Of a DNA stretch of 64,000 nt, positions 1 through 10,879 are shown one piece after another. The position numbers and the translations under genes were made by a program. The notes under the pieces were generated by a model. That model saw only the letters and a list, made by a program, of their open reading frames with translations, was not told the DNA's origin and made no database searches. The DNA is taken from contig OZ018413.1 of the NCBI GenBank assembly GCA_963969595.1, positions 3,350,501 through 3,414,500 of the forward strand, given 5' to 3'. The stretch is from Neckera pumila. Lineage: Eukaryota; Streptophyta; Bryopsida; Hypnales; Neckeraceae. Numbering within the stretch: position 1 is the first letter of the stretch; each line of letters opens with the position of its first letter.

Positions 1-780
1 GAGATCAGTCCCGTTCAGACCTGTTGCCCTCGGGTCAAGACCGGTTGCCCATTGAAATCGAGCCCGCGGTCTTAGGGTACAATCCATGGTCTCAGGTCAC
101 TGGGCACGGTCATAGGCTTCCTAAGTCACAGTCATAGGACTGATTTCCACGACTTTAGGCCATTTGGCCATTTAAATTGAAATTTCAGGGTTTTAGGGAT
201 TGTTTTAGGAATTTTAAATTTGTAACTATGATTTTGGGTATAAATTTGGTTGATTTGACTTAATTAATTGACAAAAAATAAAACAAACTAAAATAAAGGC
301 TCAAAATTTTTTGAACGGCCCTTGGGCCGTAATCCTAGTTTGGGTCTAGGTCATAGGATTGTGTTTGATAAATGTTGGTGTGTGTAATAGAAACATCTTA
401 CCCCGTGGTTTGGGACTTGTTGCCCTGAGACTTGTTGCCCAATCTTCGAAAAAGGAGAAAGCTCAAAGATCAAGAACTTGGTATTTTGTCCTAAACATTT
501 CATACTTTGCATACTGGACATGTTGCCTACTGAGACTGCCATGTGTAGTCATTCTGTACATAGATTCGAAAAGCTCATAAAGAGCAATTACTGGCCCTGT
601 TGCCCAACACATAAAAAGGTGTTAATTAACGAATTATTTGTATACTTTAAAAGTATTATCTTGTATATATATATGTGATTAGGTCATAGACTGCATCCAT
701 GTATAAGATGTGTTGCCCAGCCTGAGGTGTTGCCAAAGATGTGTTGCCCACCCTAGAATACTATATAAGACCGGGACTCA
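1..780. repeat. Interspersed TGTTGCCC / CCGCGGTC motif region
   Basis: The motif TGTTGCC (or GGTTGCCC) recurs irregularly about ten times, for example near 20, 45, 408, 428, 520, 597, 708, 727 and 741, in otherwise AT-rich DNA. CCCGCGGTC occurs near 65. Related words dominate the GC-rich arrays at 42.6-43.1, 45.6-46.1, 47.6-50.0 and 56.9-57.3 kb, so I infer one repeat family. No credible coding frame lies here: the short frames over 351-678 overlap on both strands and show no family features. Confidence 0.5.
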
Positions 781-900
781 TAGAGCATTGTGTCTGCATT
801 AGTGGTAATGGACTGTCCACCAAATTGAGAGAACCTGGGAATAAGGGAAGGGAAAGAAAGGAAGCAAGAGAAAAAGAATAGAAATATAAGAATAAAGATT
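761..900 (+). promoter_or_regulatory. TATA-box and purine-rich leader, possibly LTR U3/R
   Basis: CTATATAAGA at 761-770 follows the last TGTTGCCC motif by about 12 bases. A purine-rich stretch (840-890) comes next and ends in a donor-like CCAG/GTATG near 903. The order repeats-TATA-leader is typical of an LTR promoter and recurs at 43.0-43.2 kb. No LTR boundaries were found, so this is an inference. Confidence 0.3.
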
Positions 901-903
901 CCA

Positions 904-1629
904 GGTATGTTTCACAAAGTTAGTTTACACATAATCTAAATCTACTTTAAAAAGTGACATTAGACGCACTAACGATAGACTACGTTGGCTTATCCACGGA
1001 TGAACCCCTACACTACTGGTACTTGACAAAAAGTAAAAGTTAGTGAAAAAGTACCTCACACAAACTTGCTTGCCATTCCAAATGGAAAAAACTCTTTCAG
1101 CATGTGCTAGTCAAGGATAAATCTGTAGCACATGCTCATATCCTAGGCAAAATGAATAGACGTTAAGGTGACATTGGCTCAATAGATTGTAGGTGGAATC
1201 AGCTTATTCAAGCTCAATGATTTTGGTACAAGTAAAATTGGTATTGGTAAGAACAAGGTAGACCTCAGGGATCTCTATTTTGGTAAGAATATGAGAAAGC
1301 TTAGGTCCTATGACGTATCATGCAATTTGATAAGCCCAAAATAAAAAATTCTTGATTTGAACTGCCGTATTTTTACACTCACTCTTCTATCCTTTGTATG
1401 TATGAGCAACAATGGATTTCCCATGCCTAACAATCAATAGCTTGCATAGGGCCTATGTACTTTTGAATGGCGTGACATTCTTTCCTTGACTTGTGTGAAA
1501 TTCTTGCTATGTGTTCCAATGTATTGCAATCCGTTTCTATCACAAATCAGGTATGGGACATAACTGATTTAAATTCCTCACTTGTACAGCCTCAAGTTGC
1601 ATTCTAGTTGTGGATGATCTAATTTGAAT
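904..1629. other. No recognisable feature
   Basis: AT-rich sequence without a convincing frame, tandem repeat or inverted repeat on either strand. It may be the 3' flank of the decayed element that follows on the minus strand. Confidence 0.4.
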
Positions 1630-2860
1630 CTAAGGATGAGAGAAGTTAACCTTGTTGAGGTGATGAATATCACCTTCAAAATCAATTAAAAGATCTAATT
1701 TTCTTTTGCTAGATCCGAAAACTTCTTTTCCGTCCAAGTGCGGAATTCGAATGCAAAAGCCTTTTGCTTCAAGTATCTTGTTGAATGCGTTTGCAATTTT
1801 CTTTCCCTTTCCAAATGCCATAGCTTTCTTTAATTTTAAATCCTTTTTGGAGGGGCTTTTCCCAAAAGGGCCCCCATAGAGCAAGCCCTATAGTTGATCA
1901 TTTGCATGAAGGCTCAAATCCAGTCATTATATGTGGCAATTAACATGTTAAATCCACATTTCCGGAAGCTTGTATTTGTTTGTAGTGCACTATTTCTTTG
2001 AGGTTGCACATTGGGACATCTTTTAGCTCAACTTTTTTTAGTATTTGCAAAGATGATGAATGAAGTCATTATTCAAACGGTTTTCAATTTACAATTTAGG
2101 ATAAAAAAATAGAAAAAAGAAATGAGATTAAAGGTAATACCATTTCTATAAATCCACCCCACTGACAGCGTCAAAAGTACCAAAATGCAATCCAATCTTC
2201 CAATTGACAAATTTCTAGTTCTAATGCAGCTATAAAGGAGTACCAACCCAAGCTCTGATTTCTAGAAACATCTTGTCCACTTCAAACATTGATGCTCCAT
2301 CCTTATATTGTTTGTAGATCAAATTAGATATGCTAGTACTATAATTCTTTGGCAACTAGCTTCTTTGTGTATTTGTGCATGTTTATTGCTCAGTGAAACA
2401 AGCAAATCCTTTTGTGGTCTACCATTGGAACAAATGGAAACCGTGACCCATATACAATGCAAATTGCACTAAAGTTGGCTTGAGCACTATCACACATGAA
2501 TCCTTGGAAGGTTGGATCCGACACCCCATTTTCTACCATGACCTATTCGGACAACGCCAAAAATGAGCTAACCTTTGGTGCCCTCAGTATGTGTATTACA
2601 AACAACAATAGTCATGACTTTGCAATAAGTGGAGTCATAGATGTGACAAGTGATAGTTGTCTATGATTTCATGCTTTTCACATGATCAAACATGACAAAG
2701 CAGTTCTCAAAGTTGCCCCATGATTGCATCTATTTTAAAAGATCAACTCCACTTCCAAACTCATCCACAATCATCTTGAACAAATGCCATACTCAGATAG
2801 TAAGCTTGGCTTAAATTAGCTAAAAAAAAGTGCCATTTTTTTGGGCTAAATCTCAGACCA
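1630..2860 (-). pseudogene. Decayed transposase-like protein of a high-copy non-seed-plant family
   Basis: Reading the minus strand from 2860 down to 1630 gives a chain of protein-like blocks broken by frameshifts and stops. In order they are: WGNFENCFVMFDH, HIYDSTYCKVMTIVVCN, ENGVSDPTFQGFMCDSAQAN (about 2545-2490), PMVDHKRICLFH, YKQYKDGASM, LEIRAW, DWIAFWYF followed by QWGGF, VPMCNLKEIVHYKQIQASGN, and the last open block with IRIPHLDGKEVFGSSKRKLD and KVNFSHP (1630-1884). From memory, this block order matches an uncharacterised repeated protein family seen in ferns, liverworts and lycophytes. The FMxDSAQANW block and the following C-x2-H resemble the core of MULE-type DDE transposases; that part is inference. 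At least four in-frame stops and several frame changes make it non-functional. Confidence 0.65.
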
Positions 2861-3100
2861 AATAATCAGATTTACACATAAATGTGAAGATGGTTTGCCA
2901 AAAATCCAAAGAATCCAATAACAATTCTTTGAATCATATATTAACAATCATTTGACCATCTATCATCAAGAATTCTTTTTAATGGTTGAATGAAGGAATT
3001 ATTTCATTGATGTTTAGTGAGATTGAATGGTTGAGAGGTTGATTTTATAATGAAATTCATTATCCGTCATGAATCCGCAAAGAATATAAGACATTCAAAA

Positions 3101-3640
3101 ATGAGAGCTTGACCACTCATTGTCAAATGTAGGAATTGTGTTCAATGTAGAACTTTAGACCTCATTTTAGCATAGTAGAATAACTTTTTTTTAAATCTCT
3201 AGAACAAAAAAAAGTTGATAAATCCATATTTCTTTCATCTCCAAATTTTTTTTTGTGATTTTGAGCCTCCAAAAAAGAATTATGGATAAAATTTAGAGAA
3301 GATGTTTGAAAATGTCAAAAAAAATGTCCATTCCAACCCCTCTGAATTTTGTTAATAACTTTTGATTTAAGACTTTAAATCTCACACGGATTTTTAGAAA
3401 TAAAATTTGACTTCATTTCCTAACTTTTTTTAGTTCAAAATTTTCTTAAAAAAGTTATTTTACTATGCCAAAATGAGGTCTAAAGTCGTACATTGAATAC
3501 AATTCTTGCTTTTGACTTAACTAGGTATGAGTGGTTGAACTCCTAGTAATCCTAATCTACATATCCCACATGGGTTGTTGGACTTTCTACCACCCTACTT
3601 GTATAAAGAGCTTGTCTTCTCTTGTAGATGCACTCACATG
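3101..3640. repeat. Inverted-repeat element, copy 1
   Basis: The arms are about 3101-3190 and 3445-3545. The left arm reads TAGACCTCATTTTAGCATAG and the right arm carries its near reverse complement CTATGCCAAAATGAGGTCTA. Both extend outward through TTGACCACTCAT and ATGAGTGGTTGAA. The outer right flank (CATATCCCACATGGGTTG to TACTTGTATAAAG) looks like an LTR or promoter. A related copy lies at 10880-11200. Confidence 0.55.
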
Positions 3641-3667
3641 TGTTCGCTTAGATGTTGCCAAATAGCT

Positions 3668-4190
3668 TGCAACATATGCTAAAATTTGGTCAAATGTAGA
3701 AATTTTTTTGCCTTCTTAAACCCCTGTTGTTAATGGCAAGGGTTTTGGAGGTTTAAATTTGCTTGAAATATTTAATATAATGTGGTCAAATATTAAAAAA
3801 AAATTGCCATTTTAAACCCCTAAATTATTGGCAAGGGTTTTGGAGGTTCAAACTTGCTTGCAATATTTAATACAATCTGGTCAAATATTAAAAAAAATTG
3901 CCTTCTTAAACCCCTGCTATTAACGGCAAGGGTTTTAGAGGTTCAAATTTGCTTGCAATATTTAATACAATTTGGTCAAATGTTAAAAAAGATTTACTTT
4001 CTTAAACCCTTGCCGTTTACGGTTACGGTTTTTGGGGTTCAAATTTGCTTGCAATATGTAATACAATTTGGTCAAATGTTAAAAAAATTTGCCTTTTTAA
4101 ACCCTAGCTGTTAACGGCCACGATTTTTGGGATTCAAGTTTGTTTGCAACTTATGCTAGGATTTGTTCGAATGCAAAAAAAAAAAGGGCT
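3668..4190 (+). repeat. Tandem array, about 95-bp unit, about 5.5 copies
   Basis: Units start near 3668, 3760, 3855, 3950, 4046 and 4140 (the last is partial). The core words are TTGGTCAAATGTTAAAAAAA, TTCTTAAACCCCTGC, ACGGCAAGGGTTTTGGAGG and TTCAAATTTGCTTGCAA. The 86-residue frame at 3854-4114 is a repetitive translation of the array and not a gene. Units differ by substitutions and 1-3 base indels, so the array is not young. Confidence 0.85.
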
Positions 4191-4478
4191 TCCTTAGTGC
4201 ACAACTGTTAATAGTTGTTATATTGAATTACATGTTGTAGAATACATATATATTAATTTGGATTTTTATTATTTTGATTTAAACATTATTTCAAAGATAT
4301 TGACACAAGAAGATCCACAAGCACAATGATTAGTTGCTGTACTTTAGCTTCTTTATGAAAATCAACCAGAGTTACATTTGCATAGCTTTTTAAAGAAGGA
4401 GATTGTAAATAATTTTCTTCGTCTTGAAAGATTAAGGTATCAAGGGAAAAATAAAAAATCAATATTTTTTTATTATGT

Positions 4479-5560
4479 ATGATTTTTTGGACAATTGTCA
4501 GGACTCTTTTGAAGAATGATGTCATGATTCTTGCTGCACACTTTGTTACTTGTGGTTATATGGAAGAAAATGGAGTTTTCTACATGGCCTTCAAAAACAA
4601 TAAAGAGAAGACGGCAAATGTCACAGATGATATTATTAAATGCCTATTAGGTGCAGCCAAATGCTGCATTTGGGAAAAAAATTCAAAAATGATGAAGATC
4701 TCAAAGTTTTTCTAGCAAGATGTTTTTGGTGTGGAATGGCAACCACCATTACAAGCACGGGTGCCTATTATCAACCACAATCATGCGGACGACTTCATGT
4801 GGCATTATGCTGTTGAAGGTATTGTTTTGAAGGTCAACAAGGACATTGCTACTATGTTGGCAAGATTACATGAAGTCAATTGGTAATTCCTTATATTTCA
4901 TTATCATTTTTTTTAAATTTCATTTAAATTCTTAGTTTCTAAATTTTGTTTGGTTTGGACCATTGCAATTGTCACTATTCTATCTTTTTTTTTATTTGAT
5001 GTTCACTTTACATATTTTATCACAATAAATCTTGTTTTGCTAGGAGAACACAAAAAATCATATTTCCATAAATCTTATTCACAAGCTTTATTGCATTCAA
5101 AGTATTGCTAGGCAACCACTCTCATATTTTGAAAAACTTGTCTCCATAGACAATCTTGTTGCAGTTGAAGCTAAGCATAAATCAAAACAAAGAACTTGGT
5201 TCACTTTGACTATTGAGGCACTAAATGGAATCTTATGCTAGGTTCATATAAAAAGTTTTATTTTCCATTTCATATTTTTTTTCAATTTTTTTAGGTCTTC
5301 ACTCTGTTCTTGTTGTTAAATTGAATTAGTATTATGTTGCTCTATTATACATAACATTGTCATCATGCACAATTTTGCTTATTCTTATACATCATTCACT
5401 TTGCGCAGCAAAAGTTGGGGGACATTGTTGTTGTAGCTCACAAATTTTTTATGAGAAGTATCCCAATCCAACAGATTGGACTGCAAGTGTACTTGATGAA
5501 TGGAACTCTAAAGTTGTTGAGAAGGTGAAGGTAGCTTTTTATTTAGAATTAAAGAATTAG
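4479..5560 (+). pseudogene. Decayed protein-coding segments, one cystatin-like
   Basis: Three stretches read like protein: 4479-4715 (VTDDIIKCLLGAAKCC), 4713-4885 (HADDFMWHYAVEGI, KVNKDIATMLARLHEVNW) and 5042-5240. The third contains YFEKLVSIDNLVAVEAKHKS and TWFTLTIEALNGILC, and AAKVGGH appears after a gap at 5408. The order of a hydrophobic FxxLVSxxN strand, VEAK, a Q-loop and LTIEAL then AKV recalls phytocystatins, but the QxVxG inhibitor loop is degraded (KSKQRTW). Intron-like gaps at 4886-5041 and 5241-5407 do not keep frame. The family call is weak; these may be unrelated relics. Confidence 0.28.
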
Positions 5561-6983
5561 TTCTCCATTACATCAAGTGTTCTTACAAATTCTAAGCACA
5601 TGATGCCATTTTTGGAGCATGTGAAGTGACACTATGAAACTCATGTTGAAATTCAGAGATGACTGAAGAAAAGCTTTAGATGTTGGAAACTTCAGCAATG
5701 GATACGTCTGTAAAGATTAAGTGGCAAGAAAGGTGGAATATACGGCAGTTGGTTATTAAGCCATAAAAGCTTTTTGATGCTATACTAGTTGATCTGGACA
5801 TGTCTATCAACTATCTTTCAGATGGTATAGATCCTTTACCCACTATTGTTGATTATGTGGAGACAATGCGCATATAGTTGTGGGATACTACATTCTCTCT
5901 TGAATCATGAGCCTTGAATTGCACTTCACCACTGAACTTTATAAAATTTCACAAAGTAGAATTTAACTTGGAATTCTATAAAATTATTACCATTAGATTC
6001 ATTATGTACACTATTTTTTAGAACCATTTTTATTTTCAAAAAAAATAAAATCTGGAAAAAGACAGTGAAAAAAAAAGAGCATTGAGTAAAAAATGGTTGT
6101 TTAGATCATTCGGGGTTAATACACTTATTTGGTGTATAATATATGATTACTATGTTTATTTTAAATATTTTATGTCTCAAATATTAAAAAAAAAATTGAA
6201 AACATAGTTATAAAAAAAATATAATAGGTAGGCCATTTTCATCCTTTAATTTTGTAAAGGCCATTGATTAAGACTACATTTATAACTTAATCATTGTTCG
6301 TGATCTAGTGGTTATAATGTTTAGAGCCTTTGCTTGTTGCCACTTGCTAGATTATATTTAGCTCATACGTCCCACGTTTGTTGCTCCTTCTATTTTAGAC
6401 ATCACAAATGTCACCCCTATGATGGTGTTATGATGTATTGCAATTTTATATTTATGTGCTTTGTAGTGGGACATCCTAAACAACTACATTTATTTTCATC
6501 ATGTGCTTACAAACATTATCTATTTTGATTATTTCTTAATTTTTGGAAATATATTGGTTCAATTTTTTGGTACAAAATTGCATAGTGGCATATTTATTTG
6601 TTGTTCATTTGTACCAAAGATCTTTACATTGAATTCCACAGTCATAGGTCCTTGAAAATTACAAATTCTAAATGGAATAAAAAAATGGAGGCTCACAAGC
6701 TCACAAGCTCACATGCTAGCATCCCCAAAACAAAACATGCCCTAACTTGGACAAAGGCACATAGCGCCAAATGGAGCATACTCGGCAATTACAAATGGAA
6801 GCCTTTGCTACACATTTGTAAAGGACAAGGGAAAGAAGAGCCAAATAATGCCAGTTATAATCCATATTGCAGATAAGGAGTTTTTGATTCTCATAGTCTT
6901 GTTTCATAATTCATTGGAACGGAATTTACATTTTATTGAAAAATTTATGGTATCTTCAAGATTAATGACCTAATTTAGGTAAG
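5561..6983. other. AT-rich DNA, faint relic at 5650-5880
   Basis: Near 5700-5880 the plus strand reads KWQERW, KLFDAILVDLDMSINYLSDG and PLPTIVDYVETM with stops between blocks. I do not recognise it. The remainder to 6983 holds only AT-rich sequence and short frames without features. Confidence 0.3.
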
Positions 6984-7739
6984 GGGTGATTGCAAGAAAC
7001 ACTTGTCCTATTTTTTGTCCCCTTGCCCTTAGACGGGTGTTTTTTTGCTCATAACTTTGCATCTTTTGTCCATTTGGCGTGAAATTTAGAATGAAGGTAC
7101 ATATGGTAGTTGCAGACATTGAATAATTTAAAAAAAAAAATTTAATTAGTTTACTATTTTTAAACTATGCCCAATTGGTTGTCTACTTTGGCCATTTTGG
7201 AGGGGGATTTAGTCCTATTTTGACCCAAAAATGGAATTTGAAGCTACAAATTAGACATGTTGGAGGTCTACTAACATTACAAGGATTGACAATGAATTTT
7301 TATGAAAATAGTAACATGTCAGTTGTCCACACGAGGTCAAAGTGACCTTCCTTTGTGCGAAGGTTACAAAGAGGAAAAAACTTTCCTACATTAATTTTTT
7401 TGGTGCAATGTAGCACAATCTTTTCTAGCAAAATAGATTTTTTTGTTTTTATTTTTTAAATTTTTTTTGAATTATTAAAAATAAAAAGGTGCATAGGCCC
7501 CTTTTTTGCTATTTTTTTGCTCCTAGTGGCTTTTGTAGTACTTCGCAGCAGTCTATAGTACTACATAGTACTGAATTGACGTTTGAGATCTATAGACGCC
7601 TTGAATTGACGGTTGAAATCTACAAGGGTGCTACGGAAACATAGTATTGCATAGTGCATAGTACTACATAGTACTGCCAGTCCTATTGCCAAAAATTGTG
7701 TTTTGAGCCAAAAACGTGAAGTGTTTCTTGCAATCACCC
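6984..7739. mobile_element. Nonautonomous TIR element flanked by TAAG
   Basis: The terminal inverted repeats GGGTGATTGCAAGAAACACTT (left) and AAGTGTTTCTTGCAATCACCC (right) are identical over about 20 bases. TAAG lies directly outside both ends (6980-6983 and 7740-7743), suggesting a 4-bp target duplication. The interior of about 750 bp carries no transposase frame. Near the right end are repeats of CATAGTACTACATAGTACTG. The superfamily is undetermined. Confidence 0.7.
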
Positions 7740-8099
7740 TAAGGGGCAAATTTTCTTTTGCAGATATGGCAATGTCAAACCAATGAAGAAGAGGAAAAGG
7801 CTTCAATCTTTCTCTCTTTGCCATAAGAGAGTGGTATATATATATCAAATATTTTGAGGCCTCTATCCTAGTGTACCAAGCAATGGCCTTTGAAGGTTAT
7901 CTCGTGTGAATGCATACTTGGAAGGTGCGTGCAAGTGTGCAAGGGATGTGAGTTTGTGATTGGTGTTGGAATTTCAAGGCCTATTGAATGCCTAATATAA
8001 GGCGCCTTTCTAAGTCCGACTCTACTCAATCTGCACTTGCAACTGCATTCGAGTTTTGGGGTGGTTGCACAAAAGACCAACCGGTTTTTGTAGCGTTCT

Positions 8100-8740
8100 C
8101 CACAATACTTAGGTTTTTTTTGGGAGTACTGTATAAATAGAAAAACAATTTAAAAAAATGTAAAAAATGTGTTTAGTATATAAACCTTTTAGAAGACGGT
8201 ACCCTAGGAAGGAAAAGCATAGAAATTTTTTCTAAGTAGGAGCACTAGAAAAGTACAGAATCTCATGAAAATAGGTACCTTCACATTTTAATTTGTAATA
8301 AATAGGAAAAGCAAATTTTAAATATCTAAAAAATGGCCATTTGGGAAGAATTGATGGTGATGGGATTTCACCAAAAGAATGATTTTAAAACCATCTTCAA
8401 TGTTCAGAAATACGCCCGCAAGGGAGTCTTCTTTGCACGTATGTAGAGGATACAAAATAAAGTATTTTTAAATTTCCTTTGGTAAAAACATAAGTTCCTA
8501 CTATGGAAATAGACCCTAGAAATTTCAACTTCAGATCATTAATTCTGGATACTCCCCAGTACTAAAAACCCCTAATTGCAAAGTGTGACAAATTAGGGAA
8601 ATTCAAAATTAATTATAAATTTTTTTTTCTTTATTTCTAAAGAATAGCAAATCTCATCACTATCAAGGTAGCCTTCCTTTAAAAAAAATTCAAGTACATT
8701 CGCTTGAAACTCAAAAAATTATGGCCCATGATAAATCCAA
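8100..8740 (-). repeat. Dispersed repeat, inverted relative of 25860-26480
   Basis: The reverse complement aligns with 25860-26480 through several blocks: CCATAGTAGGAACTTATGTT, ATCCTCTACATACGTGCAAA, TGAAGATGGTTTTAAAATCA and TTTTGGTGAAATCCCATCA, ending near an AGTACTCCC motif. No coding frame supports a transposase. Both copies are heavily diverged. Confidence 0.6.
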
Positions 8741-9132
8741 AACGTCAGGTATGACGCAAAATAGTACTAGTCTTTCCTGCATCCACCCTTTGTTGCCTTT
8801 CAAATCTAAGTTAATCCCAAAGAGCTTTACCTATTACACGCATAATTTGGCACACTCAAATTTCCATCTAATTTTGAAGAGCCTTCAAAATTCCTTATTC
8901 CTCACCATTGCTCACCAAACATGGTTCATAAATAGTCAAATGACCACTCATCTAGTAGAAGAAAGGATAAAGCAACTAAAATTAGAATGAATAGTGATTT
9001 CAAGGGCCATTCCTTAAGGGGCTAGGATCAAGTGTTCAAAAGAATATTGTGAAGAGTGTCAAACCAATGAATGGGGAGATCTTGCGGCTAATAGAAAGTT
9101 AGTTGAGTGAAATCAATAAGTTACCGTCTTAA

Positions 9133-10618
9133 CCCCTAAAGGACCATTGTCCCTTTGGGGGATAAATGCATTTTCAGGCAGGTACCTACGGGCTGAAATT
9201 TTCTCCTAATTTTGTGAAACGTTTTTGGGAGGCAGAAAAGCTGATTAGCTTTGTGGGAATATAATTTTTTTCACAATCGGTGCCTAGGAACAAAAGTTAT
9301 GACCAAATAAGCTCAAAGCATGGGACAGCGGGCAGCCAAAAAGAATCTGCAATTTTTTTTTCTCCGTATTTTTTTTCATCGATTATATTTTAGTCTATCT
9401 AAAAAAGCTTTGACTCATTTCATTTGGATTCGTTTTGAGAAAGTTATGGACATCCTTGTTTTTTGGGCAGTTAGAGCATCTTCTTGAAAAAAATAACTTG
9501 TAGGATTCATTTCTGAATGCAATTTTTCAAATTTTTCAAATATATTTTTTGCATAGTTTAGTTTACTTTCTAGAACAATCTCACCATTGGGATTAGTGCA
9601 TTTTAATTCCATCTAAAATATATGAATATTTTAGATTTTCCTTTTATCTCATATCTACTTCTACTTAACAATTTTTTAATAATGAAAATTAAGCTCGGGG
9701 AGGGCACTTGGTTCTACTACTACAAACCATGTGCGAACAAGTGGTTTCTAATAAACTATAATTTCAACCTAAAATTTTGAGCATTGTTTGGTAATGACTA
9801 TAGGTTTCTATTGCCAAAATTTCCAACTCAAATGAAATATGGAATGATTTCTAGAAGAGGTTGAAAATGAACCTAAAATGGCATATTTTTCAACTCAAAT
9901 ATTTATAGAGAACACATTTAGATGACTATTGCATCAACATTCAACTCAAAATGAGCTTTCAATAGAGAATTATTTTTAGGATTTTTTTGTTCATTTTTTA
10001 GACAATTTTTGAGGATATAATATAGGGGTGTGAAAGTTATTTTTCAGTTCTGCAGTGTATCTATTTACTTCAAAAATTTGTAACTAAATATCATTAGAAA
10101 ATAAAAATATCAATAATTCAAAACATAAACTTTCAAATTAGGAGAATATATTCATATTTTTTTTGTTTTCATTTACTTAAATTAGGATATAATATAGGGG
10201 GTACAAAGTTTTGTTCGCACGTTGTTTGGATTAGATACACTAAGTGCACCCCCCAAGAAATTAAGTTTTTTTGAATTTTTCTTTTTTTTGCTAGATTCTC
10301 AACTCAATTCTCCACCATAAAGATTTAAAGTTCAAAACTCTATAGTGCAAAAATTTTAAGTTAAAAATGTTCAAAGTCAAAAAATCCAGTCCCACAATGT
10401 GTTGAAAAACTTGTTTTTTTCACTTTAAACACAGGTATCTTGCAATCTGTGCGGTCAAAAATTCTAAAAAAATTTCCAAACATTTTCATACTAGTTAGGT
10501 GTAAGATCCTATGGTTAGATGTGCAAAAAAAAACACTTTAAGTTTTTTCACTCTTTGCTATAAAAATGGCAGTTTTGGATGTTTTTTTGGCAGAAAAAAG
10601 GTCTTGGGCCTTTAGGGG
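9133..10618. mobile_element. TTAA-flanked nonautonomous element with CCCCTAAAGG termini (copy A)
   Basis: TTAA at 9129-9132 is followed by CCCCTAAAGGACC. At the other end GGCCTTTAGGGG is followed by TTAA at 10619-10622. The termini are inverted repeats of about 13 bases. Removing the nested hAT-type element (9694-10257) and one target copy leaves about 914 bp. The TTAA target with a C-run start is the signature of piggyBac elements. No transposase frame is present, so the assignment rests on termini only. Confidence 0.6.
9694..10257 (+). mobile_element. Nonautonomous hAT-type element, copy 1
   Basis: The termini CTCGGGGAGGGCACTTGG and the reverse complement CTTGGGGGGTGCACTTAG form imperfect TIRs. 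The 8-bp flanks AAATTAAG are identical on both sides (9686-9693 and 10258-10265), the duplication length typical of hAT. The 564-bp interior has no transposase. It shares long blocks with copy 2 at 51091-51671, such as GGCATATTTTTCAACTCAAA and TAGAGAATTATTTTTA. It sits inside the TTAA element at 9133-10618 and is therefore younger than it. Confidence 0.8.
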
Positions 10619-10879
10619 TTAATTTCAAAATTTTAGGCCGTGTAACCAAACAAAATACCAAAAGTGTAGGACTGAATGAATCTCTTATGAAAAAGAAATG
10701 ATAATTTTTCATTCTTTCACCATTATGAATAAGCAACTTTTAATTGCCCAAATAAATTCCCACCATTTTTTAGATGAATAGTCCAAGGATATAGCCAACA
10801 TTCAGTTCCCAAAAAAATCTAAGATATTTAACAAAAAACCCCACATAACTTCAGAGGCCAATAATTGTGAGTATCAAGT

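Noticed and set aside
4479..5560. A functional phytocystatin gene
   Set aside because: The inhibitor loop is degraded and the segments do not splice in frame, so only a weak pseudogene call was kept.
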